Shown in pieces: positions 1-9,143 of a DNA stretch of 64,000 nt (its first letter is position 1; every line of letters begins with the position of its first letter). The stretch is from positions 682,001-746,000 of the forward strand of contig CBDICG010000002.1 in assembly GCA_965277275.1 (NCBI GenBank). Reading direction: 5' to 3'. A program made the translations under genes and the position numbers. The notes under the pieces were generated by a model. The model was not told the DNA's origin. It was given only the letters and a program-made list of their open reading frames with translations, and did not search any database. Source of the DNA: HLUCCA09 sp965277275 (GTDB lineage: Bacteria > Pseudomonadota > Alphaproteobacteria > Rhodobacterales > Rhodobacteraceae).

Positions 1-2
1 AA

Positions 3-392
3 GCCGCCTATGGCCGTGATGTCGCCGAGAGCCTAAAGGCCCTGGCCGAGCGCGTCGACATGCAGGATCTTCGCTTCCTTGCCGTCGCCGTCACCATCCA
101 GAGCCAGGCCGGGGGTAACCTTGCGGAAATCCTCGACGGTCTGGCCAAGGTGATCCGTGCCCGTTTCAAGCTCTTCCGCCGGGTGAAGGCGATCACGGCC
201 GAGGCCAAGTGGTCCGGCATGTTCCTTTCGGTCTTCCCGATCATTGCGCTGGTCGTGATCAACATCATCCAGCCCAACTACTACGACGACGTGAAAGACA
301 GCCCGATGTTCATCCCGGCCTGTATCGCGGTGGGCGTGTTCCTCGTCGTGAACGTGATTTTCATGCGCATGATGGTCAACATCAAGGTCTGA
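3..392 (+). CDS. tadB: Tad pilus inner-membrane platform protein TadB (C-terminal part)
   Basis: This is the last ~129 residues of a type II secretion F-domain protein; the start lies left of the window and the reading frame is open from base 3. It shows the end of the cytoplasmic F domain (motif QAGGNLAEILDGLA) followed by two hydrophobic segments separated by a short loop (FLSVFPIIALVVINII and IACIAVGV-like stretch before the end), as expected for the C-terminus of TadB. TadB and TadC together form the inner-membrane base on which the TadA ATPase acts to assemble Flp pili. tadC starts 12 bases downstream, so the two are co-transcribed. Confidence 0.9.
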   Translation, partial: AAYGRDVAESLKALAERVDMQDLRFLAVAVTIQSQAGGNLAEILDGLAKVIRARFKLFRRVKAITAEAKWSGMFLSVFPIIALVVINIIQPNYYDDVKDSPMFIPACIAVGVFLVVNVIFMRMMVNIKV

Positions 393-404
393 GGGGCGAC
401 GACA

Positions 405-1394
405 ATGGATATGCTCATCCAAGCAAACGATTGGCTCATCGCAGAGTACGGCGAGATGGGTCCACTCTTCGCCGTCGGCATTCTCGGCATGATCCTGATC
501 TGCCTGACGCTGCCGATCTTCCTGCGTCGGCGCGCCGATCCGCTCGACAAATTGCACAAGGATGCGCGGGGAAGTGCGTCCAAGGCTGGCGAACGGGCTG
601 CTCTGCGGCACGACACGGGTCGCAACGACCGGCTCGACAAGTTCTCCAGCTTCCTCGAGCCGCAGGACGAGACCGAAATGTCGTCGGCCCGGCTCAAGAT
701 GGTCCGCGCCGGCTACCGCTCGAAGTCCGCGGTCCGCAATTTCCACTTCCTGCAGTTCGTGCTTGGCTTGGGGTTCCTCGCGATCGGTCTGCTGTTCGCG
801 CTGGTCAACTCCGCGACGGGCGAGGTCTCCGCGCAGCAGATGATCCTGATGGTCATCATCCCTGGCGGCGCAGGCTACTACCTGCCCAAATACTGGATCG
901 AACGGCGCATCCAGACCCGTCAGGAAGAGATCGAGAACGGCTTCCCGGACAGTCTCGATATGATGCTCGTCTGCGTTGAGGCCGGTCAGTCGATGGAGCA
1001 AGCCATCCTGCGCGTCTCAAAAGAGATCGAGGCCGGGTATCCCGCGCTGGCCGAGGAATACGGCATCGTCAGCTCCGAGATGAAGGCCGGCAAGGACAAG
1101 ACATCGGTCCTCAAGGACATGTCCGAACGCGCTGGCGTGTCCGACGTGGCGAGCTTCGTCACGGTGCTGATCCAATCCGCCACCTTCGGTACGTCGATCG
1201 CCGACGCGCTGCGCGTCTATGCTGGTGAGATGCGCGACAAACGGGTCATGCGTGCCGAAGAAAAGGCAAACAAGCTGCCGACGAAGCTGACGCTTGGCAC
1301 CATGATGTTCACCGTTCCGCCTTTGCTGATCATCCTGATTGGCCCGTCCATCAACGAGATCTTCACGATCCTCGGCGGCACGGGCGGCTTCTAG
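405..1394 (+). CDS. tadC: Tad pilus inner-membrane platform protein TadC
   Basis: A 329-residue T2SSF-domain protein. A membrane segment lies at about residues 20-40, a central hydrophobic pair at about 115-165, the cytoplasmic F domain at about 180-290 (ENGFPDSLDMMLVCVEAGQS is the typical F-domain opening), and a final membrane segment near 300-320. Length and topology fit TadC, the partner of TadB in the Flp pilus assembly platform. It follows tadB by 12 bases and precedes the TPR lipoproteins. The 133-base gap to the next gene holds nothing I recognise. Confidence 0.92.
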   Translation: MDMLIQANDWLIAEYGEMGPLFAVGILGMILICLTLPIFLRRRADPLDKLHKDARGSASKAGERAALRHDTGRNDRLDKFSSFLEPQDETEMSSARLKMVRAGYRSKSAVRNFHFLQFVLGLGFLAIGLLFALVNSATGEVSAQQMILMVIIPGGAGYYLPKYWIERRIQTRQEEIENGFPDSLDMMLVCVEAGQSMEQAILRVSKEIEAGYPALAEEYGIVSSEMKAGKDKTSVLKDMSERAGVSDVASFVTVLIQSATFGTSIADALRVYAGEMRDKRVMRAEEKANKLPTKLTLGTMMFTVPPLLIILIGPSINEIFTILGGTGGF

Positions 1395-1527
1395 CCGCGA
1401 ACACGGGGCAAATTGGCAACGATCCAGCCGCGTCGAGCCGCAATCCGGTCGAGGGACTTGGCGAACGCGGCCGGGCGGGAGAGATTCCGGGAAATCGTCC
1501 CCGCGTGTTTCCCGGAGCCCGCGCCCC

Positions 1528-2097
1528 ATGGTTCGCCTTCTCTTCCTTGCTGTCACGGTTGCCGCCCTCGGGCTCGCGGCCTGCAGCGATGACCGTCTCA
1601 CGCCGATCAACTCCGGTCCGGATGCGCCGCGCGGCGTGACCCGAGGCGCCGAGAGCACCGTCGACGGATTGACCGTGGGCCATCGCCTTATGGCTGCGGG
1701 CGAGTATGAGCTCGCGCAGCGCGCCTACCTGCGTGCCGCCGGCGAGCAGGGCCTCACGGCCGATGTCCTCTCCGCGCTTGGCTCTGTCAACCTCCGGATG
1801 GGGCGCCTCGGCCAGGCCGAGGATCTGCTGCGCCGCGCCATCGAGGAAGATGAAACCTTCGCTGCCGCCTGGAACAATCTCGGCGTGGTCCTCATGGAGC
1901 AGGGCAAGGTCGGCGAGGCCGCGCGCGTATTCAAGGCCGCCTTCGCCCTCGATAGTGGCGAAAGTGCCGAGATCCGGGAAAATCTACGCGCCGCCCTCGC
2001 TCAGCTTGAGAACCCGGCCTACACTTCCGAGCAAAACACGACCCACGACCTGGTGAATGCCGGGAGCGGTCAATACCGCATCCTGAGCACGCCTTGA
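1528..2097 (+). CDS. tadD: Tad locus TPR lipoprotein (TadD family)
   Basis: A 189-residue protein starting at the ATG that opens a lipoprotein signal peptide; a longer in-frame extension upstream has no signal and is not chosen. The lipobox LGLAAC puts the lipidated cysteine at residue 19. Residues about 50-150 carry two to three TPR helices (AYLRAAGEQG, AWNNLGVVLMEQGKVGEAARVF). TadD-type TPR lipoproteins act as pilotins or assembly factors for the Tad secretin. Its position between tadC and a second TPR lipoprotein supports this role. No catalytic residues are expected. Confidence 0.85.
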   Translation: MVRLLFLAVTVAALGLAACSDDRLTPINSGPDAPRGVTRGAESTVDGLTVGHRLMAAGEYELAQRAYLRAAGEQGLTADVLSALGSVNLRMGRLGQAEDLLRRAIEEDETFAAAWNNLGVVLMEQGKVGEAARVFKAAFALDSGESAEIRENLRAALAQLENPAYTSEQNTTHDLVNAGSGQYRILSTP

Positions 2098-2127
2098 GGC
2101 AGGACGAGCAGTAAAAGGACGCACAAA

Positions 2128-2976
2128 ATGCGCCACCCTACCCTATTCGCGCTGTGCCTGGGCGGCACAGCGATCCTTGCGGCCTGTGAGCCGAGCACGA
2201 CAGGCGATGTCGACAGGGCCATCCAGACGGTCAACGCGATCGACGACAATAACCTGTCGGATCTCATGCTCACCGCAGCCGACCCGAAAGAGGCTGTCGC
2301 GTATTTCCAGCGTGCCACGGCAGAGCAGCCTGACCGGATCGACCTGCAACGCGGCCTCGCGAAGTCGCTCGTGCGTACCCGCTCCAACTCGGCCGCCGTA
2401 TCCGCATGGTCGCGCGTCGTGACCATGGAGGGCACAACACCCAAGGATCAGGTCGACCTGGCCGACGCGCTGATCCGCTCCGGGGATTGGGACCGCGCCG
2501 AGACCGTGCTCGATGGCGTGGCGCCCACTTACGAGACCTACCGCCGCTACCGGCTCGAGGCGATGGTGGCCGACAGCAACAAGGAGTGGAAGAACGCCGA
2601 CCACTTCTACGAGATCGCCGTTGGCCTCACCACGACCCCCTCGAGCGTGCTGAACAACTGGGGCTATTCGAAGCTCTCCCGCGGCGCCTTCCGCGACGCC
2701 GAGCGCCTCTTCGGTGAAGCGTTGCAATACGACCCCAACCTCTTCACCGCGAAGAACAATCTCATTCTCGCGCGGGGCGCCCAGCGCAACTACCAGATGC
2801 CGCTCTTCGACATGACACAGATCGAGCGCGCGCAGCTGATGCACACCATGGCGCTCACGGCGGTAAAGCAAGGCGATGTCGCCATCGGCAAGTCGCTGTT
2901 GCAAGACGCCGTCGACACCCACCCACAGCACTTCGAAGAGGCCTCCCGCGCCTTGCGTGCGCTCGAGAGCGGCTGA
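2128..2976 (+). CDS. Second TPR lipoprotein of the Tad locus
   Basis: A 282-residue protein with signal peptide and lipobox AILAAC (cysteine at residue 20). TPR-like helical repeats run from about residue 60 to 250 (AKSLVRTRSNSAAVSAW, LNNWGYSKLSRGAFRDAERL). It lies 30 bases after tadD and 18 bases before tadV, so it belongs to the same operon. Alphaproteobacterial tad loci commonly have two TPR proteins here; the likely role is outer-membrane or periplasmic assembly of the pilus machine. The individual function is inferred from context. Confidence 0.82.
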   Translation: MRHPTLFALCLGGTAILAACEPSTTGDVDRAIQTVNAIDDNNLSDLMLTAADPKEAVAYFQRATAEQPDRIDLQRGLAKSLVRTRSNSAAVSAWSRVVTMEGTTPKDQVDLADALIRSGDWDRAETVLDGVAPTYETYRRYRLEAMVADSNKEWKNADHFYEIAVGLTTTPSSVLNNWGYSKLSRGAFRDAERLFGEALQYDPNLFTAKNNLILARGAQRNYQMPLFDMTQIERAQLMHTMALTAVKQGDVAIGKSLLQDAVDTHPQHFEEASRALRALESG

Positions 2977-2994
2977 TTTCGGCCGGCCGTTCCC

Positions 2995-3501
2995 GTGACA
3001 TTCGCCCTTGAAACGCCCGCGCTCTTTGGCCTCGTTTTCCTGCCCTTTGCGGTTGTGATCGGGATCTGGGTCGCGTGGACAGATCTCTCGCGTATGAAGA
3101 TCCCGAATGCCGCTGTCCTGACGATTCTGGGGCTCTTTCTCGTGCTCGGCCCGTTCCTTTTGCCGCTGGCGGACTGGGGCTGGCGCTGGACGCACTTTGC
3201 CGTGGTGCTCGGCGTGGGCTTTCTGCTCAACCAGACCGGGCTGATCGGTGCCGGCGACGTGAAGTTTGCCGCCGCTGCAGCACCTTACTTCGCCGTGCGC
3301 GACGCTGGCCTGCTGCTCATTCCGTTCGCGTTGCTGCTCTTGGCGGCCCTCCTGGCCCACCGCGCCATGCGCCGTATCCCGGCGGTCCGCAAAGCCGCAC
3401 CGAACTGGGCAAGCTGGGACAGCCCCAAATTCCCCGCTGGCTTTGCCCTTGGTCCGGCCTTTGCGCTCTACCTGGCGGCCTGCGCCATCTGGGGCAGCTA
3501 G
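2995..3501 (+). CDS. tadV: Tad prepilin peptidase TadV/CpaA (A24 family)
   Basis: A 168-residue polytopic membrane protein with a GTG start. The two catalytic aspartates of A24 aspartic peptidases are visible: D30 in WTDLSRMKIPN and D88 in the GAGD motif (residues 85-88). It lacks the N-methylation domain of PilD, as is normal for TadV/CpaA. It cleaves Flp-type prepilins before assembly. It ends the tad gene run visible here and is convergent with the next gene, which ends only 24 bases away. Confidence 0.9.
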   Translation: MTFALETPALFGLVFLPFAVVIGIWVAWTDLSRMKIPNAAVLTILGLFLVLGPFLLPLADWGWRWTHFAVVLGVGFLLNQTGLIGAGDVKFAAAAAPYFAVRDAGLLLIPFALLLLAALLAHRAMRRIPAVRKAAPNWASWDSPKFPAGFALGPAFALYLAACAIWGS

Positions 3502-3524
3502 GCGCCCGGGCAGCGCCTCGGTGG

Positions 3525-5138
3525 TCAGCCCCGTGAGATGCCCAGGACAGCAACGTGAGTGCCCCGGTAGACCTCGCTCAAGCCCCATCCGGCTGCGGCG
3601 GCGGCATCGAGCAACCGCGTCCGCGCGCGCTCGTTGATCGGGCAAAGCGGCACGACGATCGCCTCCGCCGAAGCACCGCCCGGCAGCCCGTCGTAGTACC
3701 ACGGCGCACCGCCTTGCAGGGGCGGAAAATCCCCGAACAGCCAAAAGCTCTGGAAAGTATCCGCCACCAGAAGCCGCCGCCCGGCAAATCCGGCCTCTTC
3801 CAGTTCGGCCGCGACCGCCTGGAAGACCCGCACACCGCCGGAGCGCAAGTCACATGCCGGGATCGCCGCGCCCCATTCGGGTGCCTCCGGTGCCTGGGCC
3901 ATCGGCGCATAGGGGGCCGCGGCTTCCACCCGGTCGAGCCGCGCCTGGCCAAGGCGGAAATCGGCATGGGCCTCGGCCTGCGGAAAGAACGGCCCGGACG
4001 CGCTCACGTCCGTCGCCGCGATCCGGATACCACTCACGGCCATGTTTGTCATCCACCCCGCCGAGAGGGCGAGCGCCACAGACGCCGCGACGACAATGCC
4101 CTGCCCCTCCTTGGCGGGCCGCAGCACAAGGAGCGCAAGCGCGACCACTGGCAGCCACTGCGCATCGTTCCCGTAATTCTGCCACGTGATCAGGACGAAC
4201 CCGGGCAGAAGCGCCAGCATGATGAGCCCTTCCGTCTCTCGCCCGGCCCGTCGCAAGAGCACGACACTCGCCAATCCGACAAGCGTACCTGCGAGATGCG
4301 TGGGCGAAACAAGGATATCCGAAAGCGCATGCCCCGGCTCCGAGCGTGATCCGCCCGTCGCCACCGAAAGAAGATCCCCGACATAGCCCGCCCAGAAAGC
4401 GGCACCCCCGGCGAGCGTCACGCAGGCGAGCACAGCGCATCCGAGCACGACGCCCCACCCAAGGGTCCGCCAGTCCTGCCGAAGCGACAGTGCGAGCACG
4501 ACCGCTGGCAGAAGCGCCACGAGATAGGTCACCTTGATCAGCGCCAGAGCCGCAAGCGACAGCCCAAGGATCGCCCCCTCGAAACGCGGCGCCGGGGCCC
4601 GCGTGTTCGGAACGAGCACCAACGCGACGATCACGAACGCAAGCGCCCACGCCCACCGATTGTAGTGCATGGAGATCGAGATTGCGGGTGTCGTGCCGCC
4701 GTGCACCCACGCCATTGCCGTGCAGATCACGATTGCACCAAAGGCAAACCCCATCCAGCCCGCCCCGAAACGGCTCACCGCGACCCGCCAGACCGCCGGC
4801 AAGAGCACTGCCCCCAGCAGGATCTGCGACCAGATCATCGCCTGGCCCAGCCCCATCCCCAGCGCAACCAGCGCCGCGATCGGAGCCACCGCGAAGATCC
4901 CGATGGGCGTCATGAAGTCGACATGGGGCCACTGGCCCTCCGCCATGCGCAGCACCATCGCCGCCAGATGCATGGCGTCTCCCTCGTGTTGCGACAACAC
5001 AAGAGCGCCCGGAAGCAGGGACAGCCCGGCCAGAACGCCCCAGAGCGCCACAAGCGCCATCCCCACCTTGGTTCCGTCCGACACGGCAGCGCCCGCGCGC
5101 TCCGGTCGGCTACCGATCGTGATTTGCCCGAAACTCAT
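3525..5138 (-). CDS. Polytopic membrane protein, possible GT-C-type glycosyltransferase
   Basis: A protein of 537 residues when started at the ATG at 5138, which has an AGGGA sequence upstream; the longer in-frame start at 5243 adds 35 polar residues and is less likely. About ten or more hydrophobic helices occupy residues 20-370, and a soluble tail of ~160 residues follows. The first loop after helix 1 carries an acidic HEGD motif, which is where GT-C glycosyltransferases keep their catalytic acidic residue. This fold assignment is inference. It is convergent with tadV and divergent from the AAA+ gene; a role in surface or pilin glycosylation is possible but unproven. Confidence 0.6.
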   Translation of the reverse strand: MSFGQITIGSRPERAGAAVSDGTKVGMALVALWGVLAGLSLLPGALVLSQHEGDAMHLAAMVLRMAEGQWPHVDFMTPIGIFAVAPIAALVALGMGLGQAMIWSQILLGAVLLPAVWRVAVSRFGAGWMGFAFGAIVICTAMAWVHGGTTPAISISMHYNRWAWALAFVIVALVLVPNTRAPAPRFEGAILGLSLAALALIKVTYLVALLPAVVLALSLRQDWRTLGWGVVLGCAVLACVTLAGGAAFWAGYVGDLLSVATGGSRSEPGHALSDILVSPTHLAGTLVGLASVVLLRRAGRETEGLIMLALLPGFVLITWQNYGNDAQWLPVVALALLVLRPAKEGQGIVVAASVALALSAGWMTNMAVSGIRIAATDVSASGPFFPQAEAHADFRLGQARLDRVEAAAPYAPMAQAPEAPEWGAAIPACDLRSGGVRVFQAVAAELEEAGFAGRRLLVADTFQSFWLFGDFPPLQGGAPWYYDGLPGGASAEAIVVPLCPINERARTRLLDAAAAAGWGLSEVYRGTHVAVLGISRG

Positions 5139-5278
5139 CGCCCCATCGTCCCTTTTTTGGCCACAAACGCCCGTCATTGGCTGATTGAACCGAGGTTGAC
5201 CGAGAGACATGGCGATTTCCGGGCAGTCGCGGCGCTTTTGCAAGGAACGGTACGAGATCTAGAAAGCGAGTCATTCCG

Positions 5279-6589
5279 ATGAACATGAACGTCAGCAATG
5301 TGATGTCCCCACCGCCGCCCAAGCGGCTCGAGGAGATGCGCGTCCCTCTGATCATGATGCGCGATATCGTCCTAAAGACGATGTTCCGTAAGAACCTCGA
5401 TCTCGTGTCGGATCTGTCGCGTGCCATCTGCCTGCCGATTCCGGTTACGCAGGAACTCGTCGACATCGCACGGGTCCACAAGCTGCTCGAAGCCACCGGC
5501 ACGCTCAATGCCAACAACGGCAACGAAATGGGCTACCAGTTGACGGACGCCGGCAAAGCCCGCGCCCTCGATGCGCTCGCCCAGTCGGAATACTTCGGTG
5601 CCATGCCCGTCCCGCTCGAAGTCTACGCCGAGCAGGTCAAGCGCCAGTCCATCCGCAACATCCAGGTCACGCGCGAGCAGCTCACCGGCGCCATGGGTCA
5701 CCTGATCCTGCCGTCCGACCTGCTCGACCAGCTCGGCCCGGCCGTGAGCGCCGGCCGCTCGTGCCTGATGTACGGCCCACCGGGCAACGGTAAATCATCG
5801 ATCTCCAACGGCATCCGCGACGCGCTCGGCGACAAGATCTACATCCCGCGCGCCATCGAATACGCCGGCCAGGTCATCACGGTCTATGACCCGATCGTCC
5901 ACACCGCCGCCGAAGAGCAGGAGGACGATCCCAGCTGCCTGCGCCGCACCTCCAACAAGTTCGATACCCGCTACGTGCGATGCGAACGGCCCACGGTGAT
6001 CACCGGCGGTGAATTGTCCCTGGCGATGCTCGATCTCGTCTACAACCCGACCGCGCGCACCTACCAGGCCCCGCTGCAGCTCAAGTCCACCGGCGGCGTC
6101 TTCATCGTCGACGACCTTGGCCGTCAGGCCGAACCCCCACAGGCGCTGGTCAACCGCTGGATCGTCCCGCTCGAGGAAAGCCGCGACATCCTCGCCCTGC
6201 AATCCGGCGAGAAGTTCGAAGTCCCCTTCGACACGCTCGTGATCTTTTCGACGAACTTCCACCCGAACGAGATCTTCGACCAAGCGGCCCTGCGCCGGAT
6301 CTTCTTCAAGATCAAGATCGATGGCCCGGACCAGGAGAACTTCCTCAAGATTTTCGCCATGGTCGCCAAGAAGAAGGGAGTCCCGCTCGATCAGGACGCG
6401 CTCATTCACCTGTTGAAGGTCAAGTACCCAACGATCAACAACGTCTATGCGAACTACCAGCCGATCTTCCTGATCGACCAGATCCGCTCCATATGCGACT
6501 TCGAGGGAATCCCCTACCAGATGAATCCCGACCTGATCGATCGGGCCTGGGCGAACATGTTCGTCACCAAGGAAGAGATCGTCCACTGA
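5279..6589 (+). CDS. AAA+ ATPase with N-terminal winged-helix-like region
   Basis: A 436-residue AAA+ protein. Walker A GPPGNGKS is at 166-173, a Walker B-like IVDD at about 276-279, sensor-1 FSTNFHPN near 323-330 and an arginine-rich ALRRIFF segment near 337. Residues 20-110 look like a small helical or winged-helix domain. It sits next to the Tad cluster but is separated by a gene on the other strand. Its partner is unknown; it resembles uncharacterised ATPases of Rhodobacterales rather than MoxR, RuvB or TadA. The ATPase assignment is firm, the cellular role is not. Confidence 0.8.
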   Translation: MNMNVSNVMSPPPPKRLEEMRVPLIMMRDIVLKTMFRKNLDLVSDLSRAICLPIPVTQELVDIARVHKLLEATGTLNANNGNEMGYQLTDAGKARALDALAQSEYFGAMPVPLEVYAEQVKRQSIRNIQVTREQLTGAMGHLILPSDLLDQLGPAVSAGRSCLMYGPPGNGKSSISNGIRDALGDKIYIPRAIEYAGQVITVYDPIVHTAAEEQEDDPSCLRRTSNKFDTRYVRCERPTVITGGELSLAMLDLVYNPTARTYQAPLQLKSTGGVFIVDDLGRQAEPPQALVNRWIVPLEESRDILALQSGEKFEVPFDTLVIFSTNFHPNEIFDQAALRRIFFKIKIDGPDQENFLKIFAMVAKKKGVPLDQDALIHLLKVKYPTINNVYANYQPIFLIDQIRSICDFEGIPYQMNPDLIDRAWANMFVTKEEIVH

Positions 6590-6596
6590 GCACGCC

Positions 6597-6647
6597 GCAA
6601 ATCCCTTGGAGAAAGGGATTTGCAAAAGTCTTGTTCAAGACTTTTGC
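6597..6647. repeat. Paired inverted repeats (two abutting perfect hairpins)
   Basis: Two perfect inverted repeats share a GC dinucleotide. The first has 11-bp arms (GCAAATCCCTT at 6597-6607, complement at 6613-6623) with a 5-base loop. The second has 12-bp arms (GCAAAAGTCTTG at 6622-6633, complement at 6636-6647) with a 2-base loop. They lie 8 bases after the ATPase stop and 30 bases before the helicase start. Similar hairpin elements recur between genes in Rhodobacteraceae genomes (recollection, not searched). It may terminate or stabilise transcripts, or be a small dispersed repeat. Confidence 0.8.
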
Positions 6648-6677
6648 TCTGGCGGAGAGGGAGTCTACATCTGCGGC

Positions 6678-9095
6678 ATGACCGCCGATCTCCCAAACCG
6701 CTTCGAGCAATGGTTCCACGAGCGGGGATGGCAGATGCATCCCCACCAGCAGGACATGATCACGCGGTCGGGCTCACCCTGCCTTCTGCTCATCGCGCCG
6801 ACCGGCGGGGGCAAGACCCTCGCCGGCTTCCTGCCCACTCTGCTTGAGCTGGAGGACGGCGACCACACCGGCCTGCACACGATCTACGTCTCCCCGCTCA
6901 AGGCGCTCGCGGCGGACATCAAGCGCAACCTCAAGGCGCCCGTCTCCGAGATGGACCTGCCGATCCGCATCGAGGATCGCACTGGAGACACCTCCTACAC
7001 GACCAAAAAGCGCCAGCGCGCCGATCCACCCCATATCCTGCTCACAACGCCGGAAAGCCTGGCGCTCCTCACCTCCTACGAAGATGCGCCCCACATCTTT
7101 GCAGGGGTCGAACGTGTCATCGTCGACGAGATCCATGCGCTCGCGGAATCTAAGCGGGGCGACCAGCTGATGCTCGCGCTCGCCCGGCTGTCGCGGCTGC
7201 GGCCTGGCCTGCGGCGGGTCGGCCTCTCGGCGACGGTCGAGGATCCGCACCGGATCGGGCGCATGCTGGCACACCACCCGGACCCGGTCGAGATCGTGCA
7301 CGCCGACCCCGGCCCGGCGCCCGACATTGCCATGCTCAAAACCGACGCACCGCCGCCATGGGCGGGCGGAGGCGGCCGCTACGCGATCCCGGCCGTCCTG
7401 CGCGAGGTCGAACAGCACAAGACAACGCTCATCTTCCACAACACGCGGGCCCAGGCCGAGCTCTTCTTTCACCATCTCTGGCTCGCCAACGACGCCGGGC
7501 TGCCCATCGGCATCCATCACGGTTCGCTCTCACGCGAAGCGCGCGACAAGGTCGAGGCCGCCATGGTCGCGGGCGAGCTGCGCGGGATCGTGTGCACCGG
7601 CTCGCTCGACCTCGGGATCGATTGGGGCGACGTCGACCTCGTGATCCAGGTCGGCGCGCCAAAAAACGTCAAGCGACTCGTCCAGCGCATCGGCCGCGCC
7701 AATCACCGCTACAACGCCCCCTCGAAGGCGCTGCTCGTGCCCGCCAACCGCTTCGAGATCGTCGAGTGCCACGCCGCGCTCGAAGCTGTCCGAGACGGCA
7801 CGCTGGATGGCGACGCGCCAATAACGGGGCCGCGGGACGTCCTCTGCCAGCACATTCTCATCACCGCCTGCGCGGGCCCGTTTGAGGCCGACGCGCTCTA
7901 CGACGAGGTTCGCAGCGCCGGCGCCTATGCCGCGCTCTCCCGTGAGGATTTCGACGCCTGCCTGACGTTTTGCGCCACCGGCGGTTATGCCCTGCGCGCC
8001 TATGACAAATGGCAACGCCTGCTCCAGCGCCCGGATGGCTTGTGGCAACTGCGCGACCCTCGCGCGGCGGCTGCGATCCGCATGAACATCGGCACCATCA
8101 TGGATACCGATACCCTCAAGGTCCGGCTGAAGAACCGCGGCGGGGGGCGCCCCCTCGGCGAGGTCGAAGAATCCTTCGCCGCCACGCTGACACCGGGCGA
8201 CACGTTCCTGATCGGTGGCCAGATCGTGCGCTACGAGGGCTTGAGGGAGATGACGGTCGAGGTCACGCGACGTGCAGACCGCGAGCCCAAGATCGCCACG
8301 TTCATGGGCACCAAATTCGCCACCTCGACCAAGCTGACCGACCGGATCCTCGGCATTCTGGCCCAACCCGAATGGCCCGATCTGCCAGCCCACACCGCCG
8401 AATGGCTGGCGCTTCACCGCAAGGTCAGCCGCATGCCGCGGTCCGACCGGCTTCTTGTCGAGAGCTTCCCGCACGATGGGCGGCACCATGTCTGCGCTTA
8501 CGGCTTTGCCGGGCGCAATGCGCAAGCGACGCTGGGTCTGATCATGACCCAGCGGATGGAAAAGCTTGGCCTCGCCCCCCTTGGCTTCGTCGCCACCGAC
8601 TACGCGACGCTGGTCTGGGGGCTCGAGCCGCTCGAGGATGCCCGCCCACTCTTCGATCCGAACGTCCTGCGCGAAGGCTTCGAAACGTGGCTCTCCGGCA
8701 ATGCCGTCATGAAGCGGACCTTCAAGGCCTCCGCCATCATCGCCGGGCTGATCGAGCGCAATACCCCGCGCGGCGGAGGCCGCAAATCGGGGCGGCAGGC
8801 CACCTTCTCGTCCGACATCCTTTACGACACCCTGTTGAAGTACGAGCCGGACCACCTGCTGATGCAAATCACACGCGAGGAGGCTTTGCGCGGCATGGTG
8901 GATTACGGCCGCCTCGAAGATATGATGGCGCGGATCGGCGGCAGGATCGACCATGTGGTCCTCGATCGCGTCACCCCTCTCGCAGCCCCCCTTTTCCTCG
9001 AACCCAGCCGTATTCCCATCGAGGGGGAGGGCCGCGAACGGATGATCGCGGCCGAGGCCGAGCGGCTCATGCAAGCGGCCGGATTGTCGCTCTGA
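6678..9095 (+). CDS. Ligase-associated DEXH-box DNA helicase (Lhr-like)
   Basis: An 805-residue superfamily 2 helicase. Motif I APTGGGKT is at 40-47, the DEIH box at 150-153, motif III LSATV near 181 and motif VI QRIGRANHR near 340. The C-terminal half carries the long Lhr-core region. The chosen ATG is the one directly before the conserved start TADLPNRF; an in-frame start at 6606 would translate the hairpin repeat. This subtype is normally encoded with an ATP-dependent DNA ligase, an MBL-fold exonuclease and PdeM in a DNA-damage-response set. Only helicase and PdeM are present here. Confidence 0.9.
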   Translation: MTADLPNRFEQWFHERGWQMHPHQQDMITRSGSPCLLLIAPTGGGKTLAGFLPTLLELEDGDHTGLHTIYVSPLKALAADIKRNLKAPVSEMDLPIRIEDRTGDTSYTTKKRQRADPPHILLTTPESLALLTSYEDAPHIFAGVERVIVDEIHALAESKRGDQLMLALARLSRLRPGLRRVGLSATVEDPHRIGRMLAHHPDPVEIVHADPGPAPDIAMLKTDAPPPWAGGGGRYAIPAVLREVEQHKTTLIFHNTRAQAELFFHHLWLANDAGLPIGIHHGSLSREARDKVEAAMVAGELRGIVCTGSLDLGIDWGDVDLVIQVGAPKNVKRLVQRIGRANHRYNAPSKALLVPANRFEIVECHAALEAVRDGTLDGDAPITGPRDVLCQHILITACAGPFEADALYDEVRSAGAYAALSREDFDACLTFCATGGYALRAYDKWQRLLQRPDGLWQLRDPRAAAAIRMNIGTIMDTDTLKVRLKNRGGGRPLGEVEESFAATLTPGDTFLIGGQIVRYEGLREMTVEVTRRADREPKIATFMGTKFATSTKLTDRILGILAQPEWPDLPAHTAEWLALHRKVSRMPRSDRLLVESFPHDGRHHVCAYGFAGRNAQATLGLIMTQRMEKLGLAPLGFVATDYATLVWGLEPLEDARPLFDPNVLREGFETWLSGNAVMKRTFKASAIIAGLIERNTPRGGGRKSGRQATFSSDILYDTLLKYEPDHLLMQITREEALRGMVDYGRLEDMMARIGGRIDHVVLDRVTPLAAPLFLEPSRIPIEGEGRERMIAAEAERLMQAAGLSL

Positions 9096-9143
9096 TCACC
9101 ACAGCCGGTTGCATGCGTGCCGCCCATCGGGCAAGAACGAAGC

